A stretch of 64,000 nt of DNA from JBBQWZ01 sp038210135. Its GTDB lineage: Bacteria > Acidobacteriota > Terriglobia > Bryobacterales > Bryobacteraceae. Below are positions 35,896 to 45,667 of the stretch, piece by piece. The stretch's first letter is position 1. Each line of letters starts with the position of its first letter. The stretch spans positions 62,001-126,000 of the forward strand of contig JBBQWZ010000003.1 of assembly GCA_038210135.1 (NCBI GenBank), written 5' to 3'. The position numbers and the translations under genes are program-made. The notes beneath the pieces were generated by a model. That model ran no database searches. It worked only from the letters and a program-made list of their open reading frames with translations, and was not told the origin of the DNA.

Positions 35896-37299
35896 CTACC
35901 GCTCCCGGCCGGACCCCGTTCGTGGCGTCTCGGTCCGCTCGGCGGCCACCTCCAGCACGTCATCCAGATCCGAATCCTGGACCGGCCGGGCGAGCGCCAA
36001 ATAGTCGGTCCCGTTTCGATGCAGATCCGGATCGAAGCCGTCGGTGAGCAACACGATCGCCGGCGTATGCACTCGCGTGCGCTCGAACATTTCCAGCCAG
36101 TTCGGATTCCCCGGACGGGCCGCAAAGAACACGCAATCGAACTTGAGCCTCTGCACCAGGTCCACCGCTTCCTGCTGTGAAGTCACTGGAACAGCCCGAT
36201 GACCGCGCGTCGTCAGCAGGGACACCATCAACTTTTGCGCCGTGAGGTCCGAATCCACAACCAGCGTGGTCAGCGGGCGGACACGCTTGGCGTGTTCCGG
36301 CGCAACGCCGGTTGTGCGGGCGCTCTCGATCGGCAATTCCACCTCGAATTTCGATATGGCGCCGCGCATGCGGAAATAAATTTCGCCGCCGTGCGTCTGC
36401 AGAATCCCTTTGCAAACCGCCAGGCCGGTCGCCGCCGAGGAACTCGCGCCCGAAGCGGGATCGGCCAGTGGATCGGTTCCGTTCGGCGTCGAGGGAAAAC
36501 CGATCTCCACCAGCACGCGGCGCGCGATCAGGCTGCTGACGATGGAAATTGCTTTCTCCCCGGGCTGCGGGCCGTACTCGGTACACTGCTGCGCGTGGAT
36601 CAGCAGGTTCAGGAAAACTTGCTCCAGTTGGCCCTGCGAGCCATGGACGAAAATCAAGTCCGGCGAAAGGCGATTGTGGACGTGGATGCCCTGCTTCTGC
36701 CACTCCGCGGCGCGGAACTCGATCAAGCTCAGCAGCAGATGGTTCATCTCAACCGGCGTCGATTTTGAATCCTCGGGCCGCGCAAACGAAACCAGTCTCG
36801 AAACGATTTCGGAAGCGTGCCGCGCTTCGGCGGCGAGCGCGCGCATGTCGCGGCTGGCTCCGCCGGTCTGCTCGGCGGCGAGCGAACTCGCCAGTTGAAG
36901 AATCGTTTCGAGCGGATTCCGCAATTCGGAAGCGACGCCCGAAATCAGCTGTCCGGTGGCCGCCAGCTTCTCGCTGCGGAACAATTGCTCGCGGATGTTC
37001 TGCTGCTCCTGCAGCTTCAGCGCGGCGGCGACCTGGTTCGCGATATGCTGCGCGGAGGCTTGTTCCTCCTGGGTGAAAAAATGCGGCCGGTCCTGCAGCG
37101 TCAGTTCCAGAACTCCCAGCAATTCCTGATGCGCGAACATCGGCACGAACATCGCGGCGCGCGGCACGTCCGACCGCGCCGAAGCTTTGAGGAACGGGCT
37201 GCGCCGCGTATCGGGAATCGACAACAGGCGGCGATTACGGAACGCGGCCGACACGCCAGTCGGCATGCCCGGCGGGGGCGTTTCGAGCGCGAAGGCCAT
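35896..37299 (-). CDS. C-terminal part of a degenerate sensor kinase: GAF, pseudo-HisKA/HATPase and pseudo-receiver
   Basis: This 467-aa frame is in phase with the upstream frame 37360-38277 and separated from it by a single TAG. It holds the rest of a GAF domain (FVPMFAHQELLGVLELTLQDRPHFF), then an H-box-like region where the phospho-accepting His is replaced by Ser (SGVASELRNPLETI). A decayed ATPase domain (no DxGxG, but TGLAVCKGILQTHGGEIYF) and a receiver-like end without the acceptor Asp (FDCVFFAARPGNP) follow. An internal start at 37299 lacks a convincing ribosome binding site. Probably inactive in phosphotransfer. Confidence 0.7.
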   Translation of the reverse strand: MAFALETPPPGMPTGVSAAFRNRRLLSIPDTRRSPFLKASARSDVPRAAMFVPMFAHQELLGVLELTLQDRPHFFTQEEQASAQHIANQVAAALKLQEQQNIREQLFRSEKLAATGQLISGVASELRNPLETILQLASSLAAEQTGGASRDMRALAAEARHASEIVSRLVSFARPEDSKSTPVEMNHLLLSLIEFRAAEWQKQGIHVHNRLSPDLIFVHGSQGQLEQVFLNLLIHAQQCTEYGPQPGEKAISIVSSLIARRVLVEIGFPSTPNGTDPLADPASGASSSAATGLAVCKGILQTHGGEIYFRMRGAISKFEVELPIESARTTGVAPEHAKRVRPLTTLVVDSDLTAQKLMVSLLTTRGHRAVPVTSQQEAVDLVQRLKFDCVFFAARPGNPNWLEMFERTRVHTPAIVLLTDGFDPDLHRNGTDYLALARPVQDSDLDDVLEVAAERTETPRTGSGRER

Positions 37300-37359
37300 C
37301 GGCTCGGGATGGACGGAACTGACTACGCGCTCGAGCGATCGCGTGCGCGTGTTAAAGAG

Positions 37360-38277
37360 CTACATCCGCGCGGCGGACACAGCCGTGACCTGCGGAAGCA
37401 CGCCGGCAAGGCGTTTGGCCAGGTCGGCCGGAGTCTGGGCGGCGATGATGTCCTCGCTCAACGTGTGCAAAACCCGCATCGCGCGGCGCTGGATCGCCAT
37501 GCGGCGCTCGCGGATCCACCAGATGATCAGCATGATGGAAGTCGCCGCCAACGCGGAAAGCAGCAATAAGGGCGGCAGGAAGGTCCGCTTCTCAACCACC
37601 GCAATCGCGCTTTCGTCGAACAGGATGACGTGATATCCGCCGTCGAAGGGCGGGTCGCGGTCGAACTGTACCAGCGTACCGGTTACCCGGATTTTGTCCC
37701 CGGGTCCGAGGAAGCTCAATCCCCCCGTCGCACGGTGCGCTCGCGGCAGCAGGATGCGGATGATGGTGCCGCGATCGCCCAGCGTCGCCAGGTCGCCCTG
37801 GTCCGAGGAGCTGATTGAACTCACGAAACTCTCGACGGTGACCAGGACGCCGAGCGTCCGGAACGAGCGCAGTTCATCCACCGGCAAGCGGATCGGGAGC
37901 GGCGGCGCGACCGCGCCGGATTTGGCGAGCGAGGCCACATTCAGCACTGGCATTCCGAACCGGACGTCGATCCCGCCGGTAACGTCCAGGCTATCGCCGG
38001 GCATCAGCGAAGCGAGCTGCTCGATCGAGCCGTTCAGGATCAGACCGTGGTGCTGCGCATCCTGAATAGGGACAAGGAAGCGATCCTCGACGTGATACAT
38101 CCGGGCGGAGACGACGCCCGACACTGAGACCTGCTGGTTGAGGTGGGTGGGGGCGAAATTCGGCCCGGAACGCGAGCCTGCCTGCTCGAGCGTGAGATGC
38201 GTTTGCGACTTGGCGGCAAACGGGATTCCAACCAGCAGCAGCAGGGCAATCAGGAGCGGGACTGCGATTTTAGCCAT
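37360..38277 (-). CDS. N-terminal part of the degenerate sensor protein: signal, OB-like domains, membrane helix, GAF start
   Basis: The 305-aa frame starts with a signal or anchor (MAKIAVPLLIALLLLVGIPFAA). It has two beta-rich domains resembling OB-folds (VSVSGVVSARMYHVEDRFLVPIQD, KIRVTGTLVQFDRDPPF), a membrane helix (about 237-257, TFLPPLLLLSALAATSIMLIIWW) and a juxtamembrane helix leading into a GAF domain. It ends in TAG at 37360-37362, with the next frame-matched codons LFNTRTRSLERVV continuing the GAF pattern. The start overlaps the 3' end of the HAD gene upstream by 28 bp. Confidence 0.7.
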   Translation of the reverse strand: MAKIAVPLLIALLLLVGIPFAAKSQTHLTLEQAGSRSGPNFAPTHLNQQVSVSGVVSARMYHVEDRFLVPIQDAQHHGLILNGSIEQLASLMPGDSLDVTGGIDVRFGMPVLNVASLAKSGAVAPPLPIRLPVDELRSFRTLGVLVTVESFVSSISSSDQGDLATLGDRGTIIRILLPRAHRATGGLSFLGPGDKIRVTGTLVQFDRDPPFDGGYHVILFDESAIAVVEKRTFLPPLLLLSALAATSIMLIIWWIRERRMAIQRRAMRVLHTLSEDIIAAQTPADLAKRLAGVLPQVTAVSAARM

Positions 38278-38894
38278 GCGTCAAGCTGGGAATCATGAAA
38301 GTCGCGAACATGAAGATCCACACCTGCTAAATGATCGGCAGTCGTGGTGATTCCAACCACCCTCATTCCAGCGGCCCGCGCTGCGGCGACACCGGAAGGC
38401 GAATCCTCGAACACAATGCAGCGGGATGGCTCGAATCCAAGCCGTTGCGCCGCCGTCAGGTAGATTTCCGGATGCGGCTTCGGATGTTCTACCTGCATTC
38501 CGTCTACAATAACGCGAAAAAAGGGCCGGAGGGCGGCCTTGTCCAGAACGAAATCGACATTGGCCGGTTCGGCATTGGTTCCGAGGGCCTTCGGAATGCT
38601 GTCATTCCGGCTCAAAAAAGAAGCAATTCCCGGTACCAGATGGGCGTCGAATACCGGGGTCATCATTTCCCGGAAAAGAGCCTCTTTGGCGGCACCGTGG
38701 TGAAAAACCTCGTCGGCGGGCAGCCGGTCCCCGAAATAGGCCCGGACAATCTGATCGTTCCTCTTGCCGTGCATGCGGTCTTCGAGCGACGACGGCTCAA
38801 TGCCGTAGCGGCGCAGGTACTCCTCCCATGCGGCGGTGTGCATGGGCATCGAATGGATAATGACGCCGTCCAGATCAAATAAAAACGCATTCAT
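38250..38894 (-). CDS. HAD-superfamily phosphatase (beta-phosphoglucomutase-like)
   Basis: The ATG at 38894 gives 214 aa with all HAD motifs: FLFDLDGVIIHSMP (nucleophile Asp and acid Asp), ALGTNAE (motif II Thr), PKPHPEIYL with the catalytic Lys, and VFEDSPSGVAAARAAG (motif IV). The cap is of the beta-PGM/GPP type, so it could be a sugar phosphatase or phosphomutase. The stop lies inside the following gene, suggesting co-transcription. Confidence 0.9.
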   Translation of the reverse strand: MNAFLFDLDGVIIHSMPMHTAAWEEYLRRYGIEPSSLEDRMHGKRNDQIVRAYFGDRLPADEVFHHGAAKEALFREMMTPVFDAHLVPGIASFLSRNDSIPKALGTNAEPANVDFVLDKAALRPFFRVIVDGMQVEHPKPHPEIYLTAAQRLGFEPSRCIVFEDSPSGVAAARAAGMRVVGITTTADHLAGVDLHVRDFHDSQLDAWLKSQSRS

Positions 38895-39355
38895 CGGGTA
38901 ATTCTTTTCCGAAGCAATCAGGAAGAATAACAGATCCGTTCGTTGGCATGGGCGTCGCAGAACTACTACTCGCCGCGTGGCTGCCCCAAACAAAATGCCC
39001 CTACTATGTCATACTAAAGATTCCTATCTAGTCGTACGATTAATTACCAGTCATCTTCCACTTTTTGGCACGCGGCATGCATGTTACCTAGGCAGGAAGC
39101 GTGATGATGCCACGGATGCAAGCAGATACGGAGAGAAACCAGAAAATCTTTCCGAATCGCGGGCAGCAGAAGTTACCGGGATCGAAAAAGCGCTTTCCCG
39201 CGGGTAGCTTCAACGCACCGCTATCCCGTAGTTGCTCTCGCGGGCGAACTCCGGCGGCTTGGCAGGTTCAAACTTGGACGCGAGGGCTTTGCCGGGCCGC
39301 CGGATTGTAGTAAGCGATGGTAATTGTAAGAGAGAAGAAAGGGTAGGAGACTAAA
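38895..39355. other. 461-bp intergenic region with sigma-54 promoter
   Basis: The region between the HAD gene (minus) and the OmpA-like lipoprotein gene (plus) is AT-rich around 38990-39060. It contains the sigma-54 promoter described separately, leaving a 5' leader of about 265 nt before the lipoprotein ATG. No open frame with a ribosome binding site was found within it. Confidence 0.6.
39066..39080 (+). promoter_or_regulatory. Sigma-54 (RpoN) -24/-12 promoter
   Basis: TGGCACGCGGCATGC matches the consensus TGGCACN5TTGC except A for T at one position. The invariant GG (39067-39068) and GC (39079-39080) have the correct 12-bp start-to-start spacing. Predicted start near 39092, reading toward the OmpA-like lipoprotein. 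Confidence 0.7.
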
Positions 39356-40123
39356 ATGGCTCGTTATTTAGTAACTGTTTCGGCGTTGGCGGTTGTGGGG
39401 TTGATGACGACCGGCTGCGCCACTAAAAAGTATGTGGCACAACGTATCGCTCCGGTGGAGACCAAGGCAGCGCAGCTTGAGCAGAAGAATGGCGAGCAGG
39501 ATCTGACCCTGAAGGCGCATGGCGATGCGATCGACGGCGTCGAGAAGAATTTGTCGCGCACCAAGGAACAGCTTGCGGACGTGGACACCCGCGCCCGTCA
39601 GGCCGGTACCGATGCGCAGGCAGCCGGAACCAAAGCCGGCGAAGCGATGACGCAGGCCGAACGCGCCCGCATGCTGGCTGAAAAAAGCCTGGCACAGGGC
39701 GATGAGATCCGCAAAACGATCGACGGTGTGAACACTTACAAGCTGTCCACTTCGCAGAGCGTGCTGTTCGAACGCGATCGCGCGACCCTGACCACCGAAG
39801 CCAAGCAGTTGCTCGATGAACTGGGCAAGAACGTGTCCACGGGTAACCGGTATGTGATCGAAGTCCAGGGCTACACGGACAAAACGGGTTCGCAGATGTA
39901 CAACATTCAGCTGAGCCAGAAGCGTGCGGAAGAAGTCGCCCGCTACCTGACCGGCAAAGACAACATCCCGCTGCGCTCGATCCATATGCTTGGCTCCGGC
40001 GTGGCCGCGGACGAGCAGAAGACTACCGAAGCGCGCAAGTTGAGCCGCCGGGTCGAAGTGAAGGTTTGGGTGCCGGAAGTCGATTCCGCAAGCAAGTCCA
40101 TGACCGCTGCGGGAACCAATTAG
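39356..40123 (+). CDS. OmpA-family lipoprotein (peptidoglycan-associated type)
   Basis: The 255-aa product has a lipoprotein signal with lipobox LMTTGC (Cys around residue 21) and a helical, coiled-coil-like middle (residues 30-125, A/E/Q-rich heptads). A C-terminal OmpA/Pal domain follows, with VLFERDRATLTTEAKQLLDELG, VQGYTDKTGSQMYN and LSQKRAEEVARYL. It would tether the outer membrane to peptidoglycan. A GGAG ribosome binding site precedes the ATG and a terminator follows. A sigma-54 promoter lies 276 bp upstream, so expression may be nitrogen- or stress-regulated. Confidence 0.9.
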   Translation: MARYLVTVSALAVVGLMTTGCATKKYVAQRIAPVETKAAQLEQKNGEQDLTLKAHGDAIDGVEKNLSRTKEQLADVDTRARQAGTDAQAAGTKAGEAMTQAERARMLAEKSLAQGDEIRKTIDGVNTYKLSTSQSVLFERDRATLTTEAKQLLDELGKNVSTGNRYVIEVQGYTDKTGSQMYNIQLSQKRAEEVARYLTGKDNIPLRSIHMLGSGVAADEQKTTEARKLSRRVEVKVWVPEVDSASKSMTAAGTN

Positions 40124-40169
40124 TTATCGATCGACAACCGCCGACGGTTCGAACCGAACCGAAATTCAA

Positions 40170-40202
40170 GGCCGCGTTTCCTAAGGGAACGCGGCCCTTT
40201 TT
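40170..40202 (+). terminator. Rho-independent terminator of the OmpA-like gene
   Basis: GGCCGCGTTTCC (40170-40181) pairs with GGGAACGCGGCC (40185-40196), one G-T wobble, then CTTTTT. It overlaps the stop of the convergent lipoprotein gene. Confidence 0.85.
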
Positions 40203-40800
40203 ACTGGAACTGACCCGCCAACTCGCGCGCCAAAACATCGGCCCGATTTGCCAGACTCAGCGCCGCCAGCAGATCCTGATCGCGGGCCTGGAGAGCTTGC
40301 CTTTCAAATGCACGGATGCGGTTCACAATCTCGGTCTGCGATTCGGGCAGCGTCCGGCTTGCTGCCTGGTTCAGGACTCTGCGGACGCGGTCGAGCGCAT
40401 CGTCGAGGGTCTTGTTGTACTCGGCCCTCTGTTCCGCGCTGAAAATCTGGCCTAGCCTCGGCGCCGTCGGTGGAGGCTGCTCGGTCTGTTGGGGCGGCGT
40501 CTCGATGACCTGTTTGGGCACCGCGGGCGGCATCCGTCTGCGAGCCGGACGCGGTTTCGCCGGACCCGGAGGCGTGACGATCTTGTCCGGCGGTATGTTC
40601 GGTGGGGCCGGATTCGGAGTGCTGTCCAGTCTAGGCGGAGGCGGGGGGAGCGATGGCTCCGGTGGAATTATGGGCTTCGGGAACGGAGCAACAGGGACCG
40701 GGTCGGGCTTCTTTTTCGTGAACCAACGGGTACACGAGCTCGCTTCCAATGCGAGCGCTAGAACGAACAAGAAGTGGACTCGCTTACGCATGGGCCTCAT
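40201..40800 (-). CDS. Proline-rich lipoprotein
   Basis: The 199-aa product has a lipobox (LEASSC, Cys about residue 23), a proline-rich spacer (residues 32-115, with PPPPP runs) and a C-terminal helical domain (AEQRAEYNKTLDDALDRVRRVLNQAAS). It starts at 40800, or ATG 40791, overlapping the end of the upstream histidine kinase. The proline stretch could span periplasm or peptidoglycan. It looks co-transcribed with the two-component system. Confidence 0.8.
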   Translation of the reverse strand: MRPMRKRVHFLFVLALALEASSCTRWFTKKKPDPVPVAPFPKPIIPPEPSLPPPPPRLDSTPNPAPPNIPPDKIVTPPGPAKPRPARRRMPPAVPKQVIETPPQQTEQPPPTAPRLGQIFSAEQRAEYNKTLDDALDRVRRVLNQAASRTLPESQTEIVNRIRAFERQALQARDQDLLAALSLANRADVLARELAGQFQ

Positions 40801-42313
40801 CGGCCGGACCAGGCGCTTCCACCCGGGGAAAGCGCAGGTGGAAAGTCGACCCGTTCCCTAGTGAATCAGCAATTTCGATAGTACCATTGTGCAATTGCAC
40901 GGCCCGAAACGTCATCGCGAGTCCGATGCCGGAGCCTTTTTCCTTGGTTGTGAAAAACAGCTGAAAGACCTTCTTGCGGATCTCTTCAGGAATTCCCGGG
41001 CCTTGATCGGCCACAGTCAGGTCGATGGTTTCGTCGCCGGCGACCAGCGAAATGGCAAGTTTGGCTCCGGATTTCGGGGCCGCTCCGGCCATCGCGTCAA
41101 GGCCGTTTACGACGACGTTAAGAATCGCCTGCCGCAGCAGGTCCGCATCACCGCGGATCCAGCAGGGCTCCTTGGGGGCCTCGAAGGTGAGTTCGATATT
41201 CTGCGTCACCGCCTGGGGCTGCACTAATTGAGCGACGTCGCCCGTCAGGGCGGCGACATCCAGGCTCTGGAACTGTACGGTGACTGGACGCGCGAAATCG
41301 AGGAAGGTTTTCACCACCCGATCCAGCCGGTTCACCTCGCGGGCGATGATGTTGATCTCGTTGTCCAGCTCCGGCGAACTGGATTCGCGAAGCCTTTCGC
41401 GCAACAACTCGACACGCAGGGCGATCGCGTTCAGCGGATTCTTAATTTCGTGCGCTACGCCGCTGGTCAGATGACCGAGCGCCGCCAGCCGCGACGGACC
41501 GTCCAGGCGCGTGGCGAGTTCTCGACGCGCTTCGGCGTCACGCAGACCGAGCACAGTCAGCTTGTTCTCGACCAGCGCGAATTCCCCGTGCCGCGCGCGC
41601 TCGGATTCCGCCTCTTCAAACTCGCCCTTATTGATCCGGTCCAGAGTCTGGCTGATCCGCGTCAGTGGCTGCATCGCGAGACTGGCGGCGACCAGTCCGA
41701 GAAACACCGACAGCGTCAGCGCGCCAGCCGAGAGCCATGCCAGGGCGCCGATGCGCGGTTCGAGTTCGTTCCGCAGAAACACCGAAGCGACGACCGCCTG
41801 AATCGTGAACACCGGATTCTGCTGCTCCGCGATACCGAGCGGCACCGTGATCTCGTAATCCTGCCGCGCCGTGAAGACATCGAACAGCCGCTTCAACGAC
41901 CATTCGTTGCGCCATAACGCGAAGCGCTTCAGCCGCGGTAGATCGGTGCCGCGGCGGCTGGGATTCGACGACACCAGGATCTTGCCATCTTCGCCCGCGA
42001 TCTGAATTTCGACCAGCTCCTTGGTGTTGGTCAAGATCCGCTGCAGCATATCGGAGATCGTCGGGCTGATGGTGACGGTCTCCGTCCAGACGCGCTTGGT
42101 ATCCGCCACGGTTTCCATCCGGTGGACCTTCGACGCGGTCTCCAACGCATCGAGCAGCGAGGCCTTGGCCTGCTGGACGGCCAGGTCGGCGCGCTCAAGC
42201 GATTGCGACGACCAGGCGTCGACCATGGTTCCGAGGTACAACGCCGAAATCGCGACGACCACGGTGACGGCTAGGGCCACCACCAACAGGACGAGCCGGG
42301 TTTTCAGGGACAT
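40784..42313 (-). CDS. NtrB/AtoS-like sensor histidine kinase
   Basis: The ATG at 42313 gives 509 aa. TM1 (about 6-30) and TM2 (about 185-212) frame a periplasmic sensor domain, followed by HAMP. The HisKA H-box is GHLTSGVAHEIKNPLNAIALRVELL and the ATPase has the N-box LNVVVNGLDAMAG, DQGPGIPEE and KGSGIGLAMTF. It autophosphorylates and signals to the adjacent sigma-54 activator, whose gene lies 30 bp upstream in the same direction. Confidence 0.93.
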   Translation of the reverse strand: MSLKTRLVLLVVALAVTVVVAISALYLGTMVDAWSSQSLERADLAVQQAKASLLDALETASKVHRMETVADTKRVWTETVTISPTISDMLQRILTNTKELVEIQIAGEDGKILVSSNPSRRGTDLPRLKRFALWRNEWSLKRLFDVFTARQDYEITVPLGIAEQQNPVFTIQAVVASVFLRNELEPRIGALAWLSAGALTLSVFLGLVAASLAMQPLTRISQTLDRINKGEFEEAESERARHGEFALVENKLTVLGLRDAEARRELATRLDGPSRLAALGHLTSGVAHEIKNPLNAIALRVELLRERLRESSSPELDNEINIIAREVNRLDRVVKTFLDFARPVTVQFQSLDVAALTGDVAQLVQPQAVTQNIELTFEAPKEPCWIRGDADLLRQAILNVVVNGLDAMAGAAPKSGAKLAISLVAGDETIDLTVADQGPGIPEEIRKKVFQLFFTTKEKGSGIGLAMTFRAVQLHNGTIEIADSLGNGSTFHLRFPRVEAPGPADEAHA

Positions 42314-42343
42314 GGCGGCATCCAAAAAGCGCGATCGCTGTCG

Positions 42344-43762
42344 CTAGACTCCGGCGCCTTTTGCTCCGTATTCTTTCAGTTTATTAAACAGGGTCTTCTG
42401 GCTGATGCCGAGGATTTCGGCCGCGCGGGTGCGATTCTGCTTGGTGTGATCGAGCGTCCGCTCAATTAGGGCGCGTTCGGCATCCTCGATGGTGGTGCCG
42501 ATGCGGACCGCCACCGTATCCGGATCTCCGCCCGGCGCGATCGCGATGTGAAGCGACGGGCTGTTGGTAAGCTTGGCGCCGAATTGGGAGGAGAGATGCG
42601 ACAGCTTCATGGTTCCCTGTCCAGCCAGGATCACGGCGCGCTCTAAAACGTTTCGCAGCTCGCGGACGTTGCCCGGCCAGTCGTAGGCTTGCAGCCGCTC
42701 CATGATCTCCGGCGCGACTTCGGCGACCTTGCAGTCGTGTTTGCGATTGAGATCTGCGACCAGCGTTGCCACCAGCGCCGGAATGTCGTCCTTGCGGTCG
42801 CGCAGCGGAGGTAGCGGAATCGGAAACACGTTCAGCCGATAGTAGAGGTCTTCGCGGAATTTGCCTTCGCGAATGTGGTTCTCAAGTTCGGCATTGGTGG
42901 ACGCGACGACGCGCACGTCGAGTTGCGTTTCCACCTTGCCGCCCAGTCGCCTGACGCGGCCGTCCTCGAGGACGCGAAGCAATTTTGCTTGCGTGCCGAT
43001 CGCCATTTCGCCGATCTCGTCGAGTAGAATCGTGCCGCCCTGGGCCAATTCGAAGCAGCCCGCGCGGCGTTCCACGGCCCCGGTGAAGGCACCTTTCTCG
43101 TGGCCGAAGAGCTCACTTTCCATCAATGTATCCGGCAAAGCGGCGCAGTTTACGGCAACGAACGGGGCCTCGCGCCGCGGACTCAACGAATGGATGGCGC
43201 GCGCGGTGAGTTCTTTTCCGGTGCCGCTTTCTCCCGTAATCAACACGGCGGCCTTGCTGGGCGCGACCTGCTGTACGAGCGAAAACACTTCCTGCATGCT
43301 CGCCGAGCCGCCGGTCAATTGGCCGAGCACGCCCTGATAGCTGAGCTGGCGCTCGAGGATTTCGGTGCGCTCGGCGAGTTGGCCGTGAGCGACTCCGCGC
43401 TGGATCAGGAGGCGCAACGCCGCGGCCTGCACCGGCTTTTCGAGAAACCAATACGCACCGAGTTCGTGCACAGTCGCGAGCGCCGTATCCAAGCTGCCGA
43501 ACGCCGTCTGCACGATCACAGGAATGGTCTTGCCATCCTGCTTGAGGCGGCGGAGAAATTCGTTGCCGTCCATGCGCGGCATCATGAGATCGCTGATGAT
43601 CATGTGCGGGCAGAAGGTCTCTACTTTTTCGAGCGCCTCGATGCCGTCGGCGGCGGTCTCCACCTGATGCCCCCACAACGCGACCATACTGGCCAACGCG
43701 GACCGCTGGCTTTCCTCGTCGTCAACGACCAAAACTCGAGAGAGGGAACGGGTTTGCTCCAT
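42344..43762 (-). CDS. NtrC-family sigma-54-dependent response regulator
   Basis: The ATG at 43762 gives 472 aa: a receiver domain with acceptor Asp58 in IISDLMMPRMDG, a AAA+ domain with Walker A GESGTGKE and the GAFTGA loop in HEKGAFTGAVERR (contact to sigma-54), and a Fis-type helix-turn-helix (NRTRAAEILGISQKTLFNKL). It activates RpoN promoters when phosphorylated, presumably by the adjacent kinase. A sigma-54 promoter is 3.3 kb away upstream of the OmpA-like gene. Confidence 0.96.
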   Translation of the reverse strand: MEQTRSLSRVLVVDDEESQRSALASMVALWGHQVETAADGIEALEKVETFCPHMIISDLMMPRMDGNEFLRRLKQDGKTIPVIVQTAFGSLDTALATVHELGAYWFLEKPVQAAALRLLIQRGVAHGQLAERTEILERQLSYQGVLGQLTGGSASMQEVFSLVQQVAPSKAAVLITGESGTGKELTARAIHSLSPRREAPFVAVNCAALPDTLMESELFGHEKGAFTGAVERRAGCFELAQGGTILLDEIGEMAIGTQAKLLRVLEDGRVRRLGGKVETQLDVRVVASTNAELENHIREGKFREDLYYRLNVFPIPLPPLRDRKDDIPALVATLVADLNRKHDCKVAEVAPEIMERLQAYDWPGNVRELRNVLERAVILAGQGTMKLSHLSSQFGAKLTNSPSLHIAIAPGGDPDTVAVRIGTTIEDAERALIERTLDHTKQNRTRAAEILGISQKTLFNKLKEYGAKGAGV

Positions 43763-43840
43763 GCCCTTCCATTCTCCCGCACCGTGCAAGGGGCACGCCG
43801 CGACCGTGTTTCCGATCAAACATGGTATTCTCGAACCGCT

Positions 43841-44305
43841 ATGGCGGCACCTACCGATCCCACTGTCGATGTCGTACTGCGGCCCTCGATCAAGCTGTTG
43901 CAGGTCGCGTATGCGTTCGACCTGATCCTTGCATTGGCGATCGCGACGTATTGGAAGAAAGCGGATCCGCCGCCGCAGGTCGCGATCTGGTGGCCGCTGA
44001 TCGTACCTGGATTCCTCTTCCTGTGGACACTCGAACGTCACATCGCGCGCCGGACCACTCGGCTGAGCATCGCCGGTGACCGTCTGCGCTACGAGTCCGG
44101 TATCTTTTCGAAAACCGCGCGCACGATGGAGATCCACAAGGTGCAGGATGTGCGGGTGGATCAGACCATCGGCCAAAGGATGTTGAGCGTCGGCAATCTC
44201 TCGATCGAAACCGCCGGAGACGCCAGCCGCATCACGATGGAAAACATCGACGCGCCGCAGCAAGCCGCCGAAAAGATCCTCGACCTGGCGCGGCACAACA
44301 AATAA
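43841..44305 (+). CDS. Bacterial PH-domain (YdbS-like) membrane protein
   Basis: The ATG at 43841 gives 154 aa: two membrane helices (about 17-36 and 46-66) and then a bPH2 domain with the typical RLSIAGDRLRYESGIFSKTARTMEIHKVQDVRVDQTIGQRML pattern. The family is membrane-anchored and of unknown exact role. It lies 66 bp before eno, in the same direction. Confidence 0.85.
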   Translation: MAAPTDPTVDVVLRPSIKLLQVAYAFDLILALAIATYWKKADPPPQVAIWWPLIVPGFLFLWTLERHIARRTTRLSIAGDRLRYESGIFSKTARTMEIHKVQDVRVDQTIGQRMLSVGNLSIETAGDASRITMENIDAPQQAAEKILDLARHNK

Positions 44306-45655
<1,350 letters not shown>

Positions 45656-45667
45656 GGATTCTTCAAC

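Noticed and set aside
37360..37362. TAG in the sensor gene as pyrrolysine
   Set aside because: No pyl genes are visible, the downstream protein has lost catalytic residues, and a single TAC to TAG change explains it.
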